This document shows, in pieces, positions 17,404-26,401 of a DNA stretch of 64,000 bases (its first letter is position 1; every line of letters starts with the position of its first letter). Below the pieces are notes generated by a model. It was not told where the DNA came from. It did not search any database and worked only from the letters and a program-made list of their open reading frames with translations. The translations under genes were made by a program, and so were the position numbers. Source of the DNA: Chitinibacter sp. GC72 (GTDB taxonomy: Bacteria; Pseudomonadota; Gammaproteobacteria; Burkholderiales; Chitinibacteraceae); the NCBI RefSeq assembly GCF_009760905.1, contig NZ_VIRW01000007.1:89591-153590 (forward strand), read 5' to 3'.

Positions 17404-19224
17404 TTACTTTCTTTCATAATTTACGGCTCTAATTTTTTCCCTCCACTGACTAAGAAGCACTCTATCAACACTTTGAATCTTATTATTATTCTCGGCAGGA
17501 TCCGAAATCAAGTCAAAAACATACTCTATATTATTGCTATTATCGATCCAATACTTCCAAAGAAATTGATCGTTTCGGTGATCATAGAGACCAATACTGG
17601 GAACCATTTGGAAATATGTAAAATCTTTCTTCTTGTAAATTTGAAATGGGTTCCCCTCCCAAACCGAAGGCCTTTCAATTCCAAGTTCAAATAAAATTGA
17701 TGGGGCAATATCTATTTGCGATATAAATGAATCAATACGAACACCAGGTGACGCTTTGCCTTCCTGATAGTTCAGCATCAGCAATGGAATATGCAACAAT
17801 TGCTCTCTGACACTATTAGTATGATTAAACAAACCATGCTCACCCAAACTATCTCCATGATCTGCTGTAATAACTACAAGCGCATCATTTAAATAATTTT
17901 TCTCAGCCAGCATCGACAATATTTTTCTTATAAAATCATCAGCCTGCAAAACACCATTATCATATGAATTAGTATTCTCGATTGTAGGATCACCTTTCAT
18001 CTTTCCTGCATGCCCTTTTGCTGGAATGTACTTTTTAAATTCAGGATATTTTTTACCTAATTGATGGGCTGACATTAAATGAAATTGCATCATAGTCGGC
18101 CGCCCACTCCAAGACTTAACGCCTTGCAGAGCATTAAGGACATGCCCATCATCAGACATATAAGCGGCAGCCATCCCACCATCGTAGTACTGAGTCACTG
18201 CGCCATATAAATCAGATGTACTGTAAGTATTTAAGTGATTATCACTCAGTATCATACGAACATCATAACCATTCCTCAGCATAACTTTAGATAAGGAAAA
18301 AGGAGAGTTTGGCATCTGATGACTATATCGACTGCCAGCCATACTAGAAAGCCCGCACACCGATTCACCACAGGAAGCCCTTACATTACTGGCAATAGAC
18401 AAAATGCCCAAATCAGCAAGTGAGTCCAAATAAGGTGTAGTTTTGCGTGCGTAGCCGTATACACTCATATGATCAAATCGCAATGCATCCACAACAATAA
18501 TAATAATATTTTTATTTTTCTTATTTACTCCTGGAAGATAGTGTTCAGAAGCCAGCAACTCCTCGCGATTAACTGAATCGGGAACAATCAAGCCTTGATC
18601 AAATTTTGTGAGGAGATGGTTTTTTTTACCTGAATATAATGTAGTTGAAATTGGCTCAAGGTTATCAGATGCAAAATAAAAACAATCAAAAATCAGCTTA
18701 CCAAAAAACATCATTACCACAAAAATAAAAAAACCGAAGAATCGTATCTTCAGGAAAAACCATGCCGGCTCCCAAGTACGCACTTGGCCGACATAAAAGA
18801 AAAAAATCAAAAAACAACCATAAACAAGAAAGAACAACCCGGCAACCTCATATAAAGAATAACCAAAAATCTCTACAAAATATGCAAGCTGCCCAGAATA
18901 GCTAACAATAATTTCCTCTGTAATTACTCTACCCCATATATTCAACAAAGCAACGACTGCAAGCCAATAAAGCAGCAGCAAAAATAAAAATGTTCCTTGC
19001 AACATCGAGTTAAGAACTTTAATCCAAGCAGACGAGCCTAAAACTCTCAGCAATATTATTTTCAGAACCTGAAAAAAAGAAAAAACAACAATAACAAAGT
19101 AGATATGTTCAACAAGTGCCAACCATGGTTTATCATGCCCTAGTACATAATATAGACAAAATAGAAAAGGAAAAAAAATCCACAAGAATAGCTCATACAG
19201 AAAACAAGTAGCATTTCTAATCAT
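17404..19224 (-). CDS. Membrane-bound sulfatase-fold enzyme (LtaS/phosphoethanolamine-transferase-like)
   Basis: 606 residues: about five N-terminal membrane helices (about 5-190), then a periplasmic alkaline-phosphatase-superfamily domain (about 235-580). Metal-ligand motifs are visible: IIIIVVDALRFDHMS, CGESVCGLSSM (probable nucleophile region, Ser or Cys, not the Thr of classic EptA enzymes), and VVITADHGDSLGEHG. Enzymes of this fold move phosphoethanolamine, phosphoglycerol or phosphocholine onto lipid A, glycans or pilin. It lies between two pilin genes, starts 4 bp inside a PmtA-like methyltransferase gene (ATGA), and is much AT-richer than its surroundings, a sign of transfer. A pilin- or envelope-modifying phosphotransferase is my inference; a true sulfatase remains possible. 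Confidence 0.75.
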   Translation of the reverse strand: MIRNATCFLYELFLWIFFPFLFCLYYVLGHDKPWLALVEHIYFVIVVFSFFQVLKIILLRVLGSSAWIKVLNSMLQGTFLFLLLLYWLAVVALLNIWGRVITEEIIVSYSGQLAYFVEIFGYSLYEVAGLFFLVYGCFLIFFFYVGQVRTWEPAWFFLKIRFFGFFIFVVMMFFGKLIFDCFYFASDNLEPISTTLYSGKKNHLLTKFDQGLIVPDSVNREELLASEHYLPGVNKKNKNIIIIVVDALRFDHMSVYGYARKTTPYLDSLADLGILSIASNVRASCGESVCGLSSMAGSRYSHQMPNSPFSLSKVMLRNGYDVRMILSDNHLNTYSTSDLYGAVTQYYDGGMAAAYMSDDGHVLNALQGVKSWSGRPTMMQFHLMSAHQLGKKYPEFKKYIPAKGHAGKMKGDPTIENTNSYDNGVLQADDFIRKILSMLAEKNYLNDALVVITADHGDSLGEHGLFNHTNSVREQLLHIPLLMLNYQEGKASPGVRIDSFISQIDIAPSILFELGIERPSVWEGNPFQIYKKKDFTYFQMVPSIGLYDHRNDQFLWKYWIDNSNNIEYVFDLISDPAENNNKIQSVDRVLLSQWREKIRAVNYERK

Positions 19225-19847
19225 TTAACATTCCGCACTGTTACAAACTTTGACAGCCCGCCAAAATTGACGGCACAAACATCAAGAATTTCCCAAGGCT
19301 GATCCAATACATATTTTTTAAAACAAAAATCAGAACGAAAACCAATCAATGATGGAAATTTAGCCAAAATACACTCAAAAGCTCTATATAAAAAAGCCCC
19401 TCCACTAAAATGATTAAGAATAAAAATATGCCCACCATTCTTACAAACCCTACGGGCTTCAGCAATCAGGGCCTCAGGGTCGGGGGTTACAGACAAGACA
19501 TAGGGGAGCACCACGCAATCAAAACTTTCATCCGGAAAATGCATATTTTCTGCATCCATCATCATCAATGATATAGAAGGATGCGCTATTTTATTTGCTT
19601 CTTTCTGCGCTAGAGCTAAAATTGGTTCACAAATATCAACGCCTACAACTTGACATTCAAAAGGGTAATGCCGAAGTAACATACCTGTACCAACACCAAT
19701 CTCTAGAATATTATTAAATCTTTGCTGTGATAATGTGGCCCCCAATACTTTGCGACCGTGCTCTAATGAAAAACCAAAAATAAAATAATAAAATGGTGCA
19801 TAGTATTTATAAATTTTCTGCACGACATCTATTGTTAGGACACTCAT
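19221..19847 (-). CDS. SAM-dependent methyltransferase, PmtA-like (phosphatidylethanolamine N-methyltransferase family)
   Basis: 208 residues with a class I methyltransferase fold. Motif I is NILEIGVGTGMLLRHYP (about 46-62), the acidic loop is VVGVDICEPIL (about 68-78), motif II is MDAENMHFPDESFD (about 96-109), and RVCKNGGHIFILNHFSGG follows. The N-terminus (YYAPFYYFIFGFSLEHGRK) resembles PmtA enzymes that methylate phosphatidylethanolamine towards phosphatidylcholine; other substrates are possible. It is AT-rich like its downstream partner, with which it overlaps by 4 bp. If it makes phosphatidylcholine, it could provide the head-group donor for the phosphotransferase-like neighbour. That link is inference. 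Confidence 0.72.
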   Translation of the reverse strand: MSVLTIDVVQKIYKYYAPFYYFIFGFSLEHGRKVLGATLSQQRFNNILEIGVGTGMLLRHYPFECQVVGVDICEPILALAQKEANKIAHPSISLMMMDAENMHFPDESFDCVVLPYVLSVTPDPEALIAEARRVCKNGGHIFILNHFSGGAFLYRAFECILAKFPSLIGFRSDFCFKKYVLDQPWEILDVCAVNFGGLSKFVTVRNVK

Positions 19848-19892
19848 AAAAATATACCATCACTTGAAATTATAAAAATGATTATGCCCAAT

Positions 19893-19920
19893 AAAAAAAC
19901 CCGCTTTCGCGGGCTTTTTT
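19893..19920 (-). terminator. Intrinsic terminator after pilin B
   Basis: AAAAAAACCCGC, loop TTTC, GCGGGCTTTTTT: a short GC stem with A and T runs on either side, 37 bp past the pilin B stop. It would let pilin B be made in excess over the methyltransferase/sulfatase-fold pair. Confidence 0.85.
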
Positions 19921-19956
19921 GGTTACATCATACGAATATCAACATATCACTATTAA

Positions 19957-20343
19957 TTACGCACCACAACCCTTGATTGCAACAGCTGTACCAGATGGAG
20001 CGCAATTCCAAGTGATATTATCACCCACTACAGTAGGGGCTGTTGGCGTCAAGGTTACAGTAGCGCCATCATAAGTGAATGAAAGAATACCAGTACTAGT
20101 ACAATTTGGGATTGCTGCACCATTCGAGTCTGTACAAGCCAGAACGCCATCTACTGAATATTTTTCACCCACTTTCAACTTTTGACCTGCCAAGCTACCC
20201 AAAGCAGTCGTAGTTTTCGCTTTCTTGGTGTAATCGGTGTATGTTGGAATCGCAATCGCAGCCAAAATACCGATGATCGCTACAACGATCATCAACTCGA
20301 TCAGGGTAAAACCTTGTTGAGCACGTTTCATAGTTTGAGTCAT
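19957..20343 (-). CDS. pilA: Type IV major pilin, copy B
   Basis: Type IV pilin of 128 residues. Leader MTQTMKRAQQG precedes FTLIELMIVVAIIGILAAIA with Glu5; cleavage after Gly11. The body has four Cys (VLACTDSNGAAIPNC, WNCAPSG, KGCGA). Start chosen because AAGGAG lies eight bases upstream; in-frame codons further upstream overlap the sigma54 promoter and are not the start. Own promoter and own terminator make it a single-gene unit, as expected for a highly expressed major pilin. Paralogue of pilin A at 16852-17241. Base composition is ordinary for the window, unlike the two AT-rich genes next to it. Confidence 0.95.
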   Translation of the reverse strand: MTQTMKRAQQGFTLIELMIVVAIIGILAAIAIPTYTDYTKKAKTTTALGSLAGQKLKVGEKYSVDGVLACTDSNGAAIPNCTSTGILSFTYDGATVTLTPTAPTVVGDNITWNCAPSGTAVAIKGCGA

Positions 20344-20401
20344 TTTGCTTCTCCTTGGGTTTGGATTGAGCAGGCTTATCACCTTGCTTGGGCTTAGTAT
20401 A

Positions 20402-20417
20402 AGCATAGGGTGTGCCA
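20402..20417 (-). promoter_or_regulatory. Sigma54 promoter for pilin B
   Basis: Minus-strand TGGCACACCCTATGCT matches TGGCAC-N-TGC with GG-N10-GC spacing. The predicted start site is near 20391, giving a leader of about 48 nt. Better match than the one in front of pilin A. Confidence 0.82.
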
Positions 20418-20646
20418 ACTTTGTTTTTCTATGCCTCGCAGGCCATTTCTGGTGTGATCCTGCTTACACAAACAGGGCAAAATCGCTGCGGATTCCCCGT
20501 ATTGCTAGTTGAATCGGGCGATCTGCAGCCATGCTTTGCAATTGTTTCCCCTGCGCACGTTTCCACATCTGATACCTCAATACCGGGCGAGTGACATTTA
20601 TCGTCAGTACATTGCCCTTATCAGTAACTACTAATCAACTATCCAT

Positions 20647-21393
20647 TCACGGTAGCACCCGGCTTTGAGTCATCTGGTATAAAAACTGGCTACTAGGCAG
20701 CCACAGCACCATATCGTCCAGCTCGGCATCCGGGGAATCCGCCCGGTAATTAGCGTCGGCGTTGCGGTTGTCATTTTCATCGCTCGTTCCTAGCGCACCG
20801 AGTTCGCCTTCGGAATAAACCACTGCGACGGCGTTGCTAACGAGGATGCGGGATGTCACGGCTGCGCCATTGCGACGGGTGGCGGAGCGCAGGGTGATCA
20901 GATTGCTGGCGCTTTGTAGTGTGAAACAGGGTTTGCTGGCGGGTAGACCACAGGCAGTGCCAGCGGTGGGGTTGGATCCAGCAAAATCACCTGCGTAGCT
21001 GGCCGAACCTCCGCCCGGATTGGTGGCCACGGCATATTTAAGCCGTCGCCCCCACGCATCGAGCTCGGGCAGCCCCAACTCACGCCATGGCAAATCGCCG
21101 TAGCTGCGAACACAGCGATAGGCGTTGGCGTTGCCTGCGTCCTGGCGCTCTTGCATGCCTGCAGTGGCCTCGGTATTGCCTAGGGCCGGGTCTGCCGGGC
21201 ATGGCAAATGATGGTTGGCCAGTGCAAAGCCAAGCAGGGCTTCGTTGGCGCGCTCGAGCATCAGCTTGCTTTCCCGATGGCGCTGGGCGGCCATTTGCCC
21301 GCTAAATGCGCCAAGCCCGCTGGCCAGCATAATGCCGATGATCAGCAGCACCACGGCCAGCTCCAGCAATGAAAACCCGCGCTGCTTTAACAT
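20647..21393 (-). CDS. Minor pseudopilin-like protein with class III leader
   Basis: 248 residues. The short leader MLKQRG is followed by FSLLELAVVLLIIGIMLASG, a prepilin N-terminus with Glu5, so it should be a PilD substrate. The globular part carries LPCPADP near residue 59 and a block GDLPWRELGLPELDAWGRRLKYAV near 97-120. The second block recurs in the gene upstream (PWKTLGIPKLLDAYGEPLWYSV), which points to two related exported proteins. It overlaps that gene by 7 bp. Probably a minor pilin or type II secretion-like pseudopilin; no exact family could be assigned. Confidence 0.75.
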   Translation of the reverse strand: MLKQRGFSLLELAVVLLIIGIMLASGLGAFSGQMAAQRHRESKLMLERANEALLGFALANHHLPCPADPALGNTEATAGMQERQDAGNANAYRCVRSYGDLPWRELGLPELDAWGRRLKYAVATNPGGGSASYAGDFAGSNPTAGTACGLPASKPCFTLQSASNLITLRSATRRNGAAVTSRILVSNAVAVVYSEGELGALGTSDENDNRNADANYRADSPDAELDDMVLWLPSSQFLYQMTQSRVLP

Positions 21394-22793
21394 AGTCTTG
21401 TCCTTTCGCTACACACGCCCTGCCGGCACACCAGCATCAGATCATTGCTGGTGCACGCAGGGGTGACAAACTCACGCGTTTGCGGCTGCAACCATTTGTT
21501 CTGATGCGCCGCATCTTCCAGATACAGCGCCAGATCAAGGCTGGCATTGGCAGCCAGCTGGGTATTGTCGGCTCTGGCACTCTGACTGGCACCGGGCAGA
21601 ATCAGCAGCACGTCAATATCCGGCTCAGCCACACTATCCAGAATAAAATCGGCCGTGCAATGAGCGCCCTGTTTGACGGCGTAAAACACTGCCCGGTGCC
21701 AGATATTCTGCCGAAACCATACCGGAAGTCGATTGATCGCCGGAGTAGCAAAGCGCCCCTGCCCTGTCCAATCGTTCGCCGCTCGCGGCAAAATGCCTGC
21801 GCATAAGTCGGTCTGGCTGCGGCATCCGGTATTGGCCGCGTAAATCACATTATCGCGGCAGCTGGCATCACCCAGCATATTGGCGGGATAGGGATACGCT
21901 TCGGGAATGGCAGTTGGTGCAGGCGGCGCACTCGGTACAGGACTCGCAGAAGGGGCTGGTGGATAGGCGATTTGAAACGCTTCCCAGTGGCTTTGCAACT
22001 GGCTGGCAATCGCCACGCCTAGCCGTGGCTGCACCAGTTCGATCAGCTCCTGCCCGCGAATCAACAGCAATTGGTCGTTGAAATTACTGGCCAATCCCGC
22101 AGCAACATACGGCCCGCCCGCCTGCGCATTATTATAAATACCTGCCGCATCCAGGAATTGCGCCGCCTGATACGGGGGCGATCTGTTCTGCCCGGCCAGT
22201 GCCGGGCCGGGGGCAAAGAGGATGGCCGCCGCACCATCACCTGTGGCGGTTAACTCGACACCATCCTGAAAAACCCGCAGGCTGGCCTGGCTATCCAGAT
22301 TGATTTTGCGGGCCTCGGTATCTTGCATGCGCACTACAAAACCTCGATCCACGCTATACCACAGTGGCTCGCCATAGGCGTCGAGTAATTTGGGAATGCC
22401 CAGCGTTTTCCACGGCAGCCAGCCCTGGCGCGAAGCCGGATTGGCCGCACTATTGCAGCTTGTGATCGACGTGCCAATGCTGTTGATGGCGCTTTCATTG
22501 GGATTGGCCGGGCAAGGCAGCTCAAGCGGCGAGCAGGCACGGCCATTGGGGGATGAGGTGGGTGAGCAATGACCCAGCCCGGCGGTGCCATCACGACTTA
22601 AAGACCAGGCCAGCAAGGCCTGACGCGCTTGCGCCAGAATGCGGGCGTTGTGCTCGCGGCGCAGTAATTCGGCGTCACGGCCACGTAGCGCCGATAAGGC
22701 AAACGCCGAACATGCCAGCACCAGCAACATCAGCAGCAGTAATAAAGCCGCCCCTCGCTGAGCCAGGCGTCGCGCCGCACAATTACCCATCAT
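21387..22793 (-). CDS. PilX-like membrane-anchored protein of unknown function
   Basis: 468 residues, first gene of a two-gene operon with the pseudopilin-like gene. The N-terminus has QRGAALLLLLMLLVLACSAFA, the PilX-type anchor beginning after a Gly and lacking the usual Glu5. Then come LPCPANP and PWKTLGIPKLLDAYGEPLWYSVDRG, shared with the downstream partner. A Pro/Ala-rich linker (PPAPSASPVPSAPPAPTA) lies near residues 279-296, and several Cys pairs suggest a folded periplasmic or pilus-tip domain. A copy of the dispersed repeat is immediately upstream of the start. Role in pilus assembly is inferred from neighbours. Confidence 0.65.
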   Translation of the reverse strand: MMGNCAARRLAQRGAALLLLLMLLVLACSAFALSALRGRDAELLRREHNARILAQARQALLAWSLSRDGTAGLGHCSPTSSPNGRACSPLELPCPANPNESAINSIGTSITSCNSAANPASRQGWLPWKTLGIPKLLDAYGEPLWYSVDRGFVVRMQDTEARKINLDSQASLRVFQDGVELTATGDGAAAILFAPGPALAGQNRSPPYQAAQFLDAAGIYNNAQAGGPYVAAGLASNFNDQLLLIRGQELIELVQPRLGVAIASQLQSHWEAFQIAYPPAPSASPVPSAPPAPTAIPEAYPYPANMLGDASCRDNVIYAANTGCRSQTDLCAGILPRAANDWTGQGRFATPAINRLPVWFRQNIWHRAVFYAVKQGAHCTADFILDSVAEPDIDVLLILPGASQSARADNTQLAANASLDLALYLEDAAHQNKWLQPQTREFVTPACTSNDLMLVCRQGVCSERTRLC

Positions 22794-22795
22794 TG

Positions 22796-22842
22796 GTATT
22801 GCCCTCTAAGTCATGTAGATCATAACTTGCAGGGCAATACCC
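22796..22842. repeat. Dispersed palindromic repeat, copy 4
   Basis: GGTATTGCCCT (22796-22806) and AGGGCAATACC (22832-22842) are perfect 11-bp complements. It touches the start codon of the PilX-like gene and lies between that gene and galE, so it may affect initiation of translation. Confidence 0.8.
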
Positions 22843-22900
22843 CTATAGACCCAACCTGCACCTTATGTGTTTACAGGTATAGTCAGAAAAAAGATAAGTC

Positions 22901-23914
22901 TCAAGCACCGTAGCCATTCGGGTTGGCACTTTGCCAGCGCCAGCTGTCATTGCACATATCCTGCAAGGTCTTTTCGGCACGCCAGCCCAGTTGCTCGAAA
23001 GCGGCTTGCGGGTCGGCGTAGCAGGCGGCAATATCGCCAGCGCGGCGGGCGACGATCTCATACGGCACTGCACGATTGGACGCCACTTCAAACGCTTTGA
23101 CCATATCCAGCACCGAATAGCCGATGCCCGTACCGAGATTGACAGTGACATTGCCCGGTTTGGTTTGCAGTTTTTGCAGCGCCTTAACGTGCCCCAAGGC
23201 CAGATCAACAACGTGAATATAGTCGCGCACGCCGGTACCATCCGGCGTTGCATAATCGCCGCCAAACACCGACAATTTTTCGCGTTTGCCAACGGCCACT
23301 TGCGTGACAAACGGCATCAGATTATTCGGAATACCCTGCGGATCTTCACCAATCAGGCCGCTTTCATGCGCGCCAACGGGATTGAAATAGCGCAGCAGCG
23401 CGATATTCCAGCTCGGATCGGCGACGCGCAAATCGCGCAGCATGTCTTCGATCATCAATTTGCTGCGGCCGTAGGGATTGGTGGCCGAGAGCGGGAAATG
23501 CTCCAAAATCGGCACCGCATGCGGGTCGCCATACACTGTCGCGCTTGATGAAAACACCAGGTTTTTAACGCCAGCAGCCTTCATTGCGTCCAGCAGACGC
23601 AGCGTGCCCACCACATTGTTATCGTAATATTCCAGCGGCTTGGCGACCGATTCACCCACCGCTTTCCAGCCGGCAAAATGCACCACCGCACTAAACGGGT
23701 ACTGGGCAAAAGCGGCATCCATTGCGGCGCGATCTCGGATATCGCCTTCAATGCACAGCACATCGCGCCCGGTAATCGTTTTCAGTCGGTGCAGAACTTC
23801 GGGTTTTGAATTGTAAAAATTATCAAAAATGACGGGCGTAAAACCCGCTGCGAGCAATTCTATATAGGTATGTGATCCAATATAACCTGCACCGCCAGTT
23901 AGCAAGACATACAT
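22901..23914 (-). CDS. galE: UDP-glucose 4-epimerase
   Basis: Interconverts UDP-glucose and UDP-galactose for envelope polysaccharide. 337 residues from the chosen start. NAD-binding GGAGYIGSH begins at residue 7, the catalytic Tyr-Lys pair is YGRSKLM (about 148-154), preceded by [11 protein letters not shown], and [14 protein letters not shown] is the usual late motif. An upstream start at 23938 would add 8 residues; the shorter form [13 protein letters not shown] fits family N-termini better. It runs in the same direction as lptF-lptG, 160 bp downstream of them, so it may be co-transcribed. Confidence 0.95.
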   Translation of the reverse strand: MYVLLTGGAGYIGSHTYIELLAAGFTPVIFDNFYNSKPEVLHRLKTITGRDVLCIEGDIRDRAAMDAAFAQYPFSAVVHFAGWKAVGESVAKPLEYYDNNVVGTLRLLDAMKAAGVKNLVFSSSATVYGDPHAVPILEHFPLSATNPYGRSKLMIEDMLRDLRVADPSWNIALLRYFNPVGAHESGLIGEDPQGIPNNLMPFVTQVAVGKREKLSVFGGDYATPDGTGVRDYIHVVDLALGHVKALQKLQTKPGNVTVNLGTGIGYSVLDMVKAFEVASNRAVPYEIVARRAGDIAACYADPQAAFEQLGWRAEKTLQDMCNDSWRWQSANPNGYGA

Positions 23915-24075
23915 AGCAAGGGTATCCATCCAACTCAAAGAATATATAAAGTACCAGCGGCGAGTGGGGCGTGACCCTGGGCTAGATCAAAAATAGCCAA
24001 GCTGCTTCGCCGTGCCCGGAAATTTGTGTTCAGCGACTTATCACCGCTCATCCAGCGACAGCGCATGAAATACGC

Positions 24076-25149
24076 TCAACCTTTTTCCTGCCGCCACAAA
24101 AAGTAAATCGCCAGCATCGACAAGCCCAGCGTTGGCAGGGCCGCAGCCAGCAAAGGCGGCAGCTGATAAAGCTCGCCAATGTGGCTCATCATCTGGTTAA
24201 CAAAATTAAACGAAACGCCCAGCAAAATGCCGAGAAAGATTTTCATGCCGACATTGCCGCTGCGGCGCTGGCTTAAGGCAAAGGGCAAGGCGATCAGCAT
24301 CATGGCCAGACAGGCAAAGGGATAGAAAATCTTGGCCCACAGCGCCAGTTCATAGCGCGTCGTACTTTGCTTATTGTCTTTCAGATGCTCAACATACTGC
24401 TGCAAAGCCTGCACCGACATATCTTTGGGCTTGATCATCAGCACAGCCAGCATCTTCGGGTCCACCTGCGTTGCCCACGGCATACTGCCAGCGCGCGTCA
24501 CCGACACCGAATCGGCCAGAAAACGCGTTTGTGTCACGTCTTCGAGCTGCCACATCCCGTTGCCCTGATAACGGCCACCTTGCGCATCAATGATTTTCAG
24601 CAATTTATGCTGATTGTCATGCACATAAATCCGCAAGGCTTGCAGGCTTAAATCGGACTGCATGGCGGAGACATTGATAATTTCCTGATTATTTTTCAGC
24701 CATACGCCAGAGCGAAAGCGCCCGAATAGCACCGACTCTTTGGCCGCCACCTGATAGCGCGTGGCCGCGTCATTGCTTAAAGGTGCAATATATTCGCCGA
24801 TGGCAAAAGTCAAACCACCAAACAGTAAGCCGGCAGCCAGCAGCCAGCGGCAAATGCGCAAAATAGACACACCGGCAGCGCGCATCACGGTAATTTGCGA
24901 GCTATCGGCCAGGCTGGACAAGGCAAAAATACCGCCAATCAGCAAGGACACCGGCAGTAATTCATAGGCGCGGGCCGGGGAGCTGAGCAAGACATACACC
25001 AGCGCATGCCCGAACTGATAGCTGCCCTTGCCCACATCGCGTAGCTCGCCGATCAAGTCAAAAAAGACAAACAAGCCAAACAGCACCAGCAAGGCCAGCA
25101 GCACATGCCAGGCGATGGTAGAAACGACATAACGGCCCATGCGATTCAT
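24076..25149 (-). CDS. lptG: LptG, lipopolysaccharide export permease
   Basis: One of two permease subunits of the LptB2FG transporter that extracts lipopolysaccharide from the inner membrane. 357 residues, YjgP/YjgQ family: membrane helices near 10-35, 60-80 and 98-115, a periplasmic jelly-roll-like middle (about 125-265, with VWLKNNQEIINV), and three C-terminal helices. It starts 1 bp after lptF ends, in the standard lptF-lptG order. The block is divergent from pepA, an arrangement common in betaproteobacteria. Confidence 0.94.
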   Translation of the reverse strand: MNRMGRYVVSTIAWHVLLALLVLFGLFVFFDLIGELRDVGKGSYQFGHALVYVLLSSPARAYELLPVSLLIGGIFALSSLADSSQITVMRAAGVSILRICRWLLAAGLLFGGLTFAIGEYIAPLSNDAATRYQVAAKESVLFGRFRSGVWLKNNQEIINVSAMQSDLSLQALRIYVHDNQHKLLKIIDAQGGRYQGNGMWQLEDVTQTRFLADSVSVTRAGSMPWATQVDPKMLAVLMIKPKDMSVQALQQYVEHLKDNKQSTTRYELALWAKIFYPFACLAMMLIALPFALSQRRSGNVGMKIFLGILLGVSFNFVNQMMSHIGELYQLPPLLAAALPTLGLSMLAIYFLWRQEKG

Positions 25150-25150
25150 G

Positions 25151-26212
25151 TTAAGCCCTCACCTTGCTGCGCCAGCGGTAAAGCAGCAGCGTCAGGAGCG
25201 CCGCCAGCACATGCAGCGGCCACATGCCGATCAGACCGGGAATTTTTTCGGTGGCAATCCATGCTTGCAAGACGTTAATCGCGTTGTAATAAGAGAAAGC
25301 CAGCAAAGCGGCAAATAGCAAATTGAACGAGCGCCCGCCGCGCGGGTTGGCAAAGGCCAGCGGGATGGCAGCCAGCATCAGTATCAGCGCCTGAATCGGC
25401 AAAGCCATACGCCAATGCAGCTCGGCCCAGGCTTGCGGGCTTAGGTTTTCCAGCAACTGGGGCGTTTTCATCGCCTCGATGGCTGGGCTGACCAGCGGTT
25501 TGCTGGGCACATCAATGCGGATTTTACCCGTTTCAAAGGTCAGAATATCGTACTGCGGGCTACCCGGAATGGCCTGATACGCGGTGGCATTTTTCAGCCA
25601 CATCCAGCGGTCGCCCTGCTCGTCGATTTCCATCCCACCCTGATCGGCCAGAATGGTCGAGATCTTGCCGTTCTGGCGAATCTGCAAAAATACATTCTCA
25701 CCCAGCCCACGCTCGGCGGAAAAATTCTCGATGAAATACACCCGGTCAGCGCCGCGCGACTCACGAAAAACACCGGGAGCAACCTGGGTGACTTCCTGAT
25801 TGCTCAGGCTGGCTTCGCGATATTCCTTGCCTTTGAGCTGCGCCCAGGGCGACACCCCCAGCGAAAGCGCGCCAATCAGCAACACCACAGGCAGGCCCAT
25901 CGTCAGCACCGGGCCAATAAAGTCATAAATCGAGCGTCCGGCCGAAAACCAGACAAACATTTCGTGATCTTTCCATAGCCGGGTAATCACCGACAAAATG
26001 GTAATAAACAGCATTAGCGAAAACAGCAGCGGCAGATAGCGCACGGCGGTAAAGCCCATCACGGCCCACACAGCCGAGCTGGCCAACGCGCCCAGCGCAG
26101 CTTCGCCAAGCAGGCGTACCACTTGCGAGGTCATGACGATCAGCAATAACACTATGAACAGGCCAAAGGCCATCCAGGTCATTTCATGAATCAGGGTTTT
26201 GCGAAACAGCAT
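25151..26212 (-). CDS. lptF: LptF, lipopolysaccharide export permease
   Basis: Partner of LptG in lipopolysaccharide transport. 353 residues from ATG 26212 (MLFRKTLIHEMTWMAFG), which matches LptF N-termini; a GTG at 26266 would add 18 residues and is less likely. Six membrane helices in a 3+3 arrangement surround a periplasmic domain (about 110-250, with GVFRESRGADRVYFIENFS). First gene of the lptF-lptG pair; its promoter shares the 190-bp gap with the divergent pepA. Confidence 0.94.
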   Translation of the reverse strand: MLFRKTLIHEMTWMAFGLFIVLLLIVMTSQVVRLLGEAALGALASSAVWAVMGFTAVRYLPLLFSLMLFITILSVITRLWKDHEMFVWFSAGRSIYDFIGPVLTMGLPVVLLIGALSLGVSPWAQLKGKEYREASLSNQEVTQVAPGVFRESRGADRVYFIENFSAERGLGENVFLQIRQNGKISTILADQGGMEIDEQGDRWMWLKNATAYQAIPGSPQYDILTFETGKIRIDVPSKPLVSPAIEAMKTPQLLENLSPQAWAELHWRMALPIQALILMLAAIPLAFANPRGGRSFNLLFAALLAFSYYNAINVLQAWIATEKIPGLIGMWPLHVLAALLTLLLYRWRSKVRA

Positions 26213-26401
26213 TGCCAAATAGGAATCCAAAAGTTTGCCCGCAAGGCGGGCAATTAATGTAAGCACGCCACAGACAGCTCATACAGTGCGCGGCCAGCGA
26301 GATACCGATGTTTGCCAGGCCAGCTGAGATTTGTCTTTTGACTTGGGCGAAGTGTAAGTGAATAATCGATTCATTCTTAGAAAATGAGCCCGGAGCGCCC
26401 C

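Noticed and set aside
20574..20634. Weak resemblance to the palindromic repeat (AATACCGGGC and ATTGCCC) between pilin B and the pseudopilin gene
   Set aside because: The arms do not pair over more than a few bases and the spacing is off.
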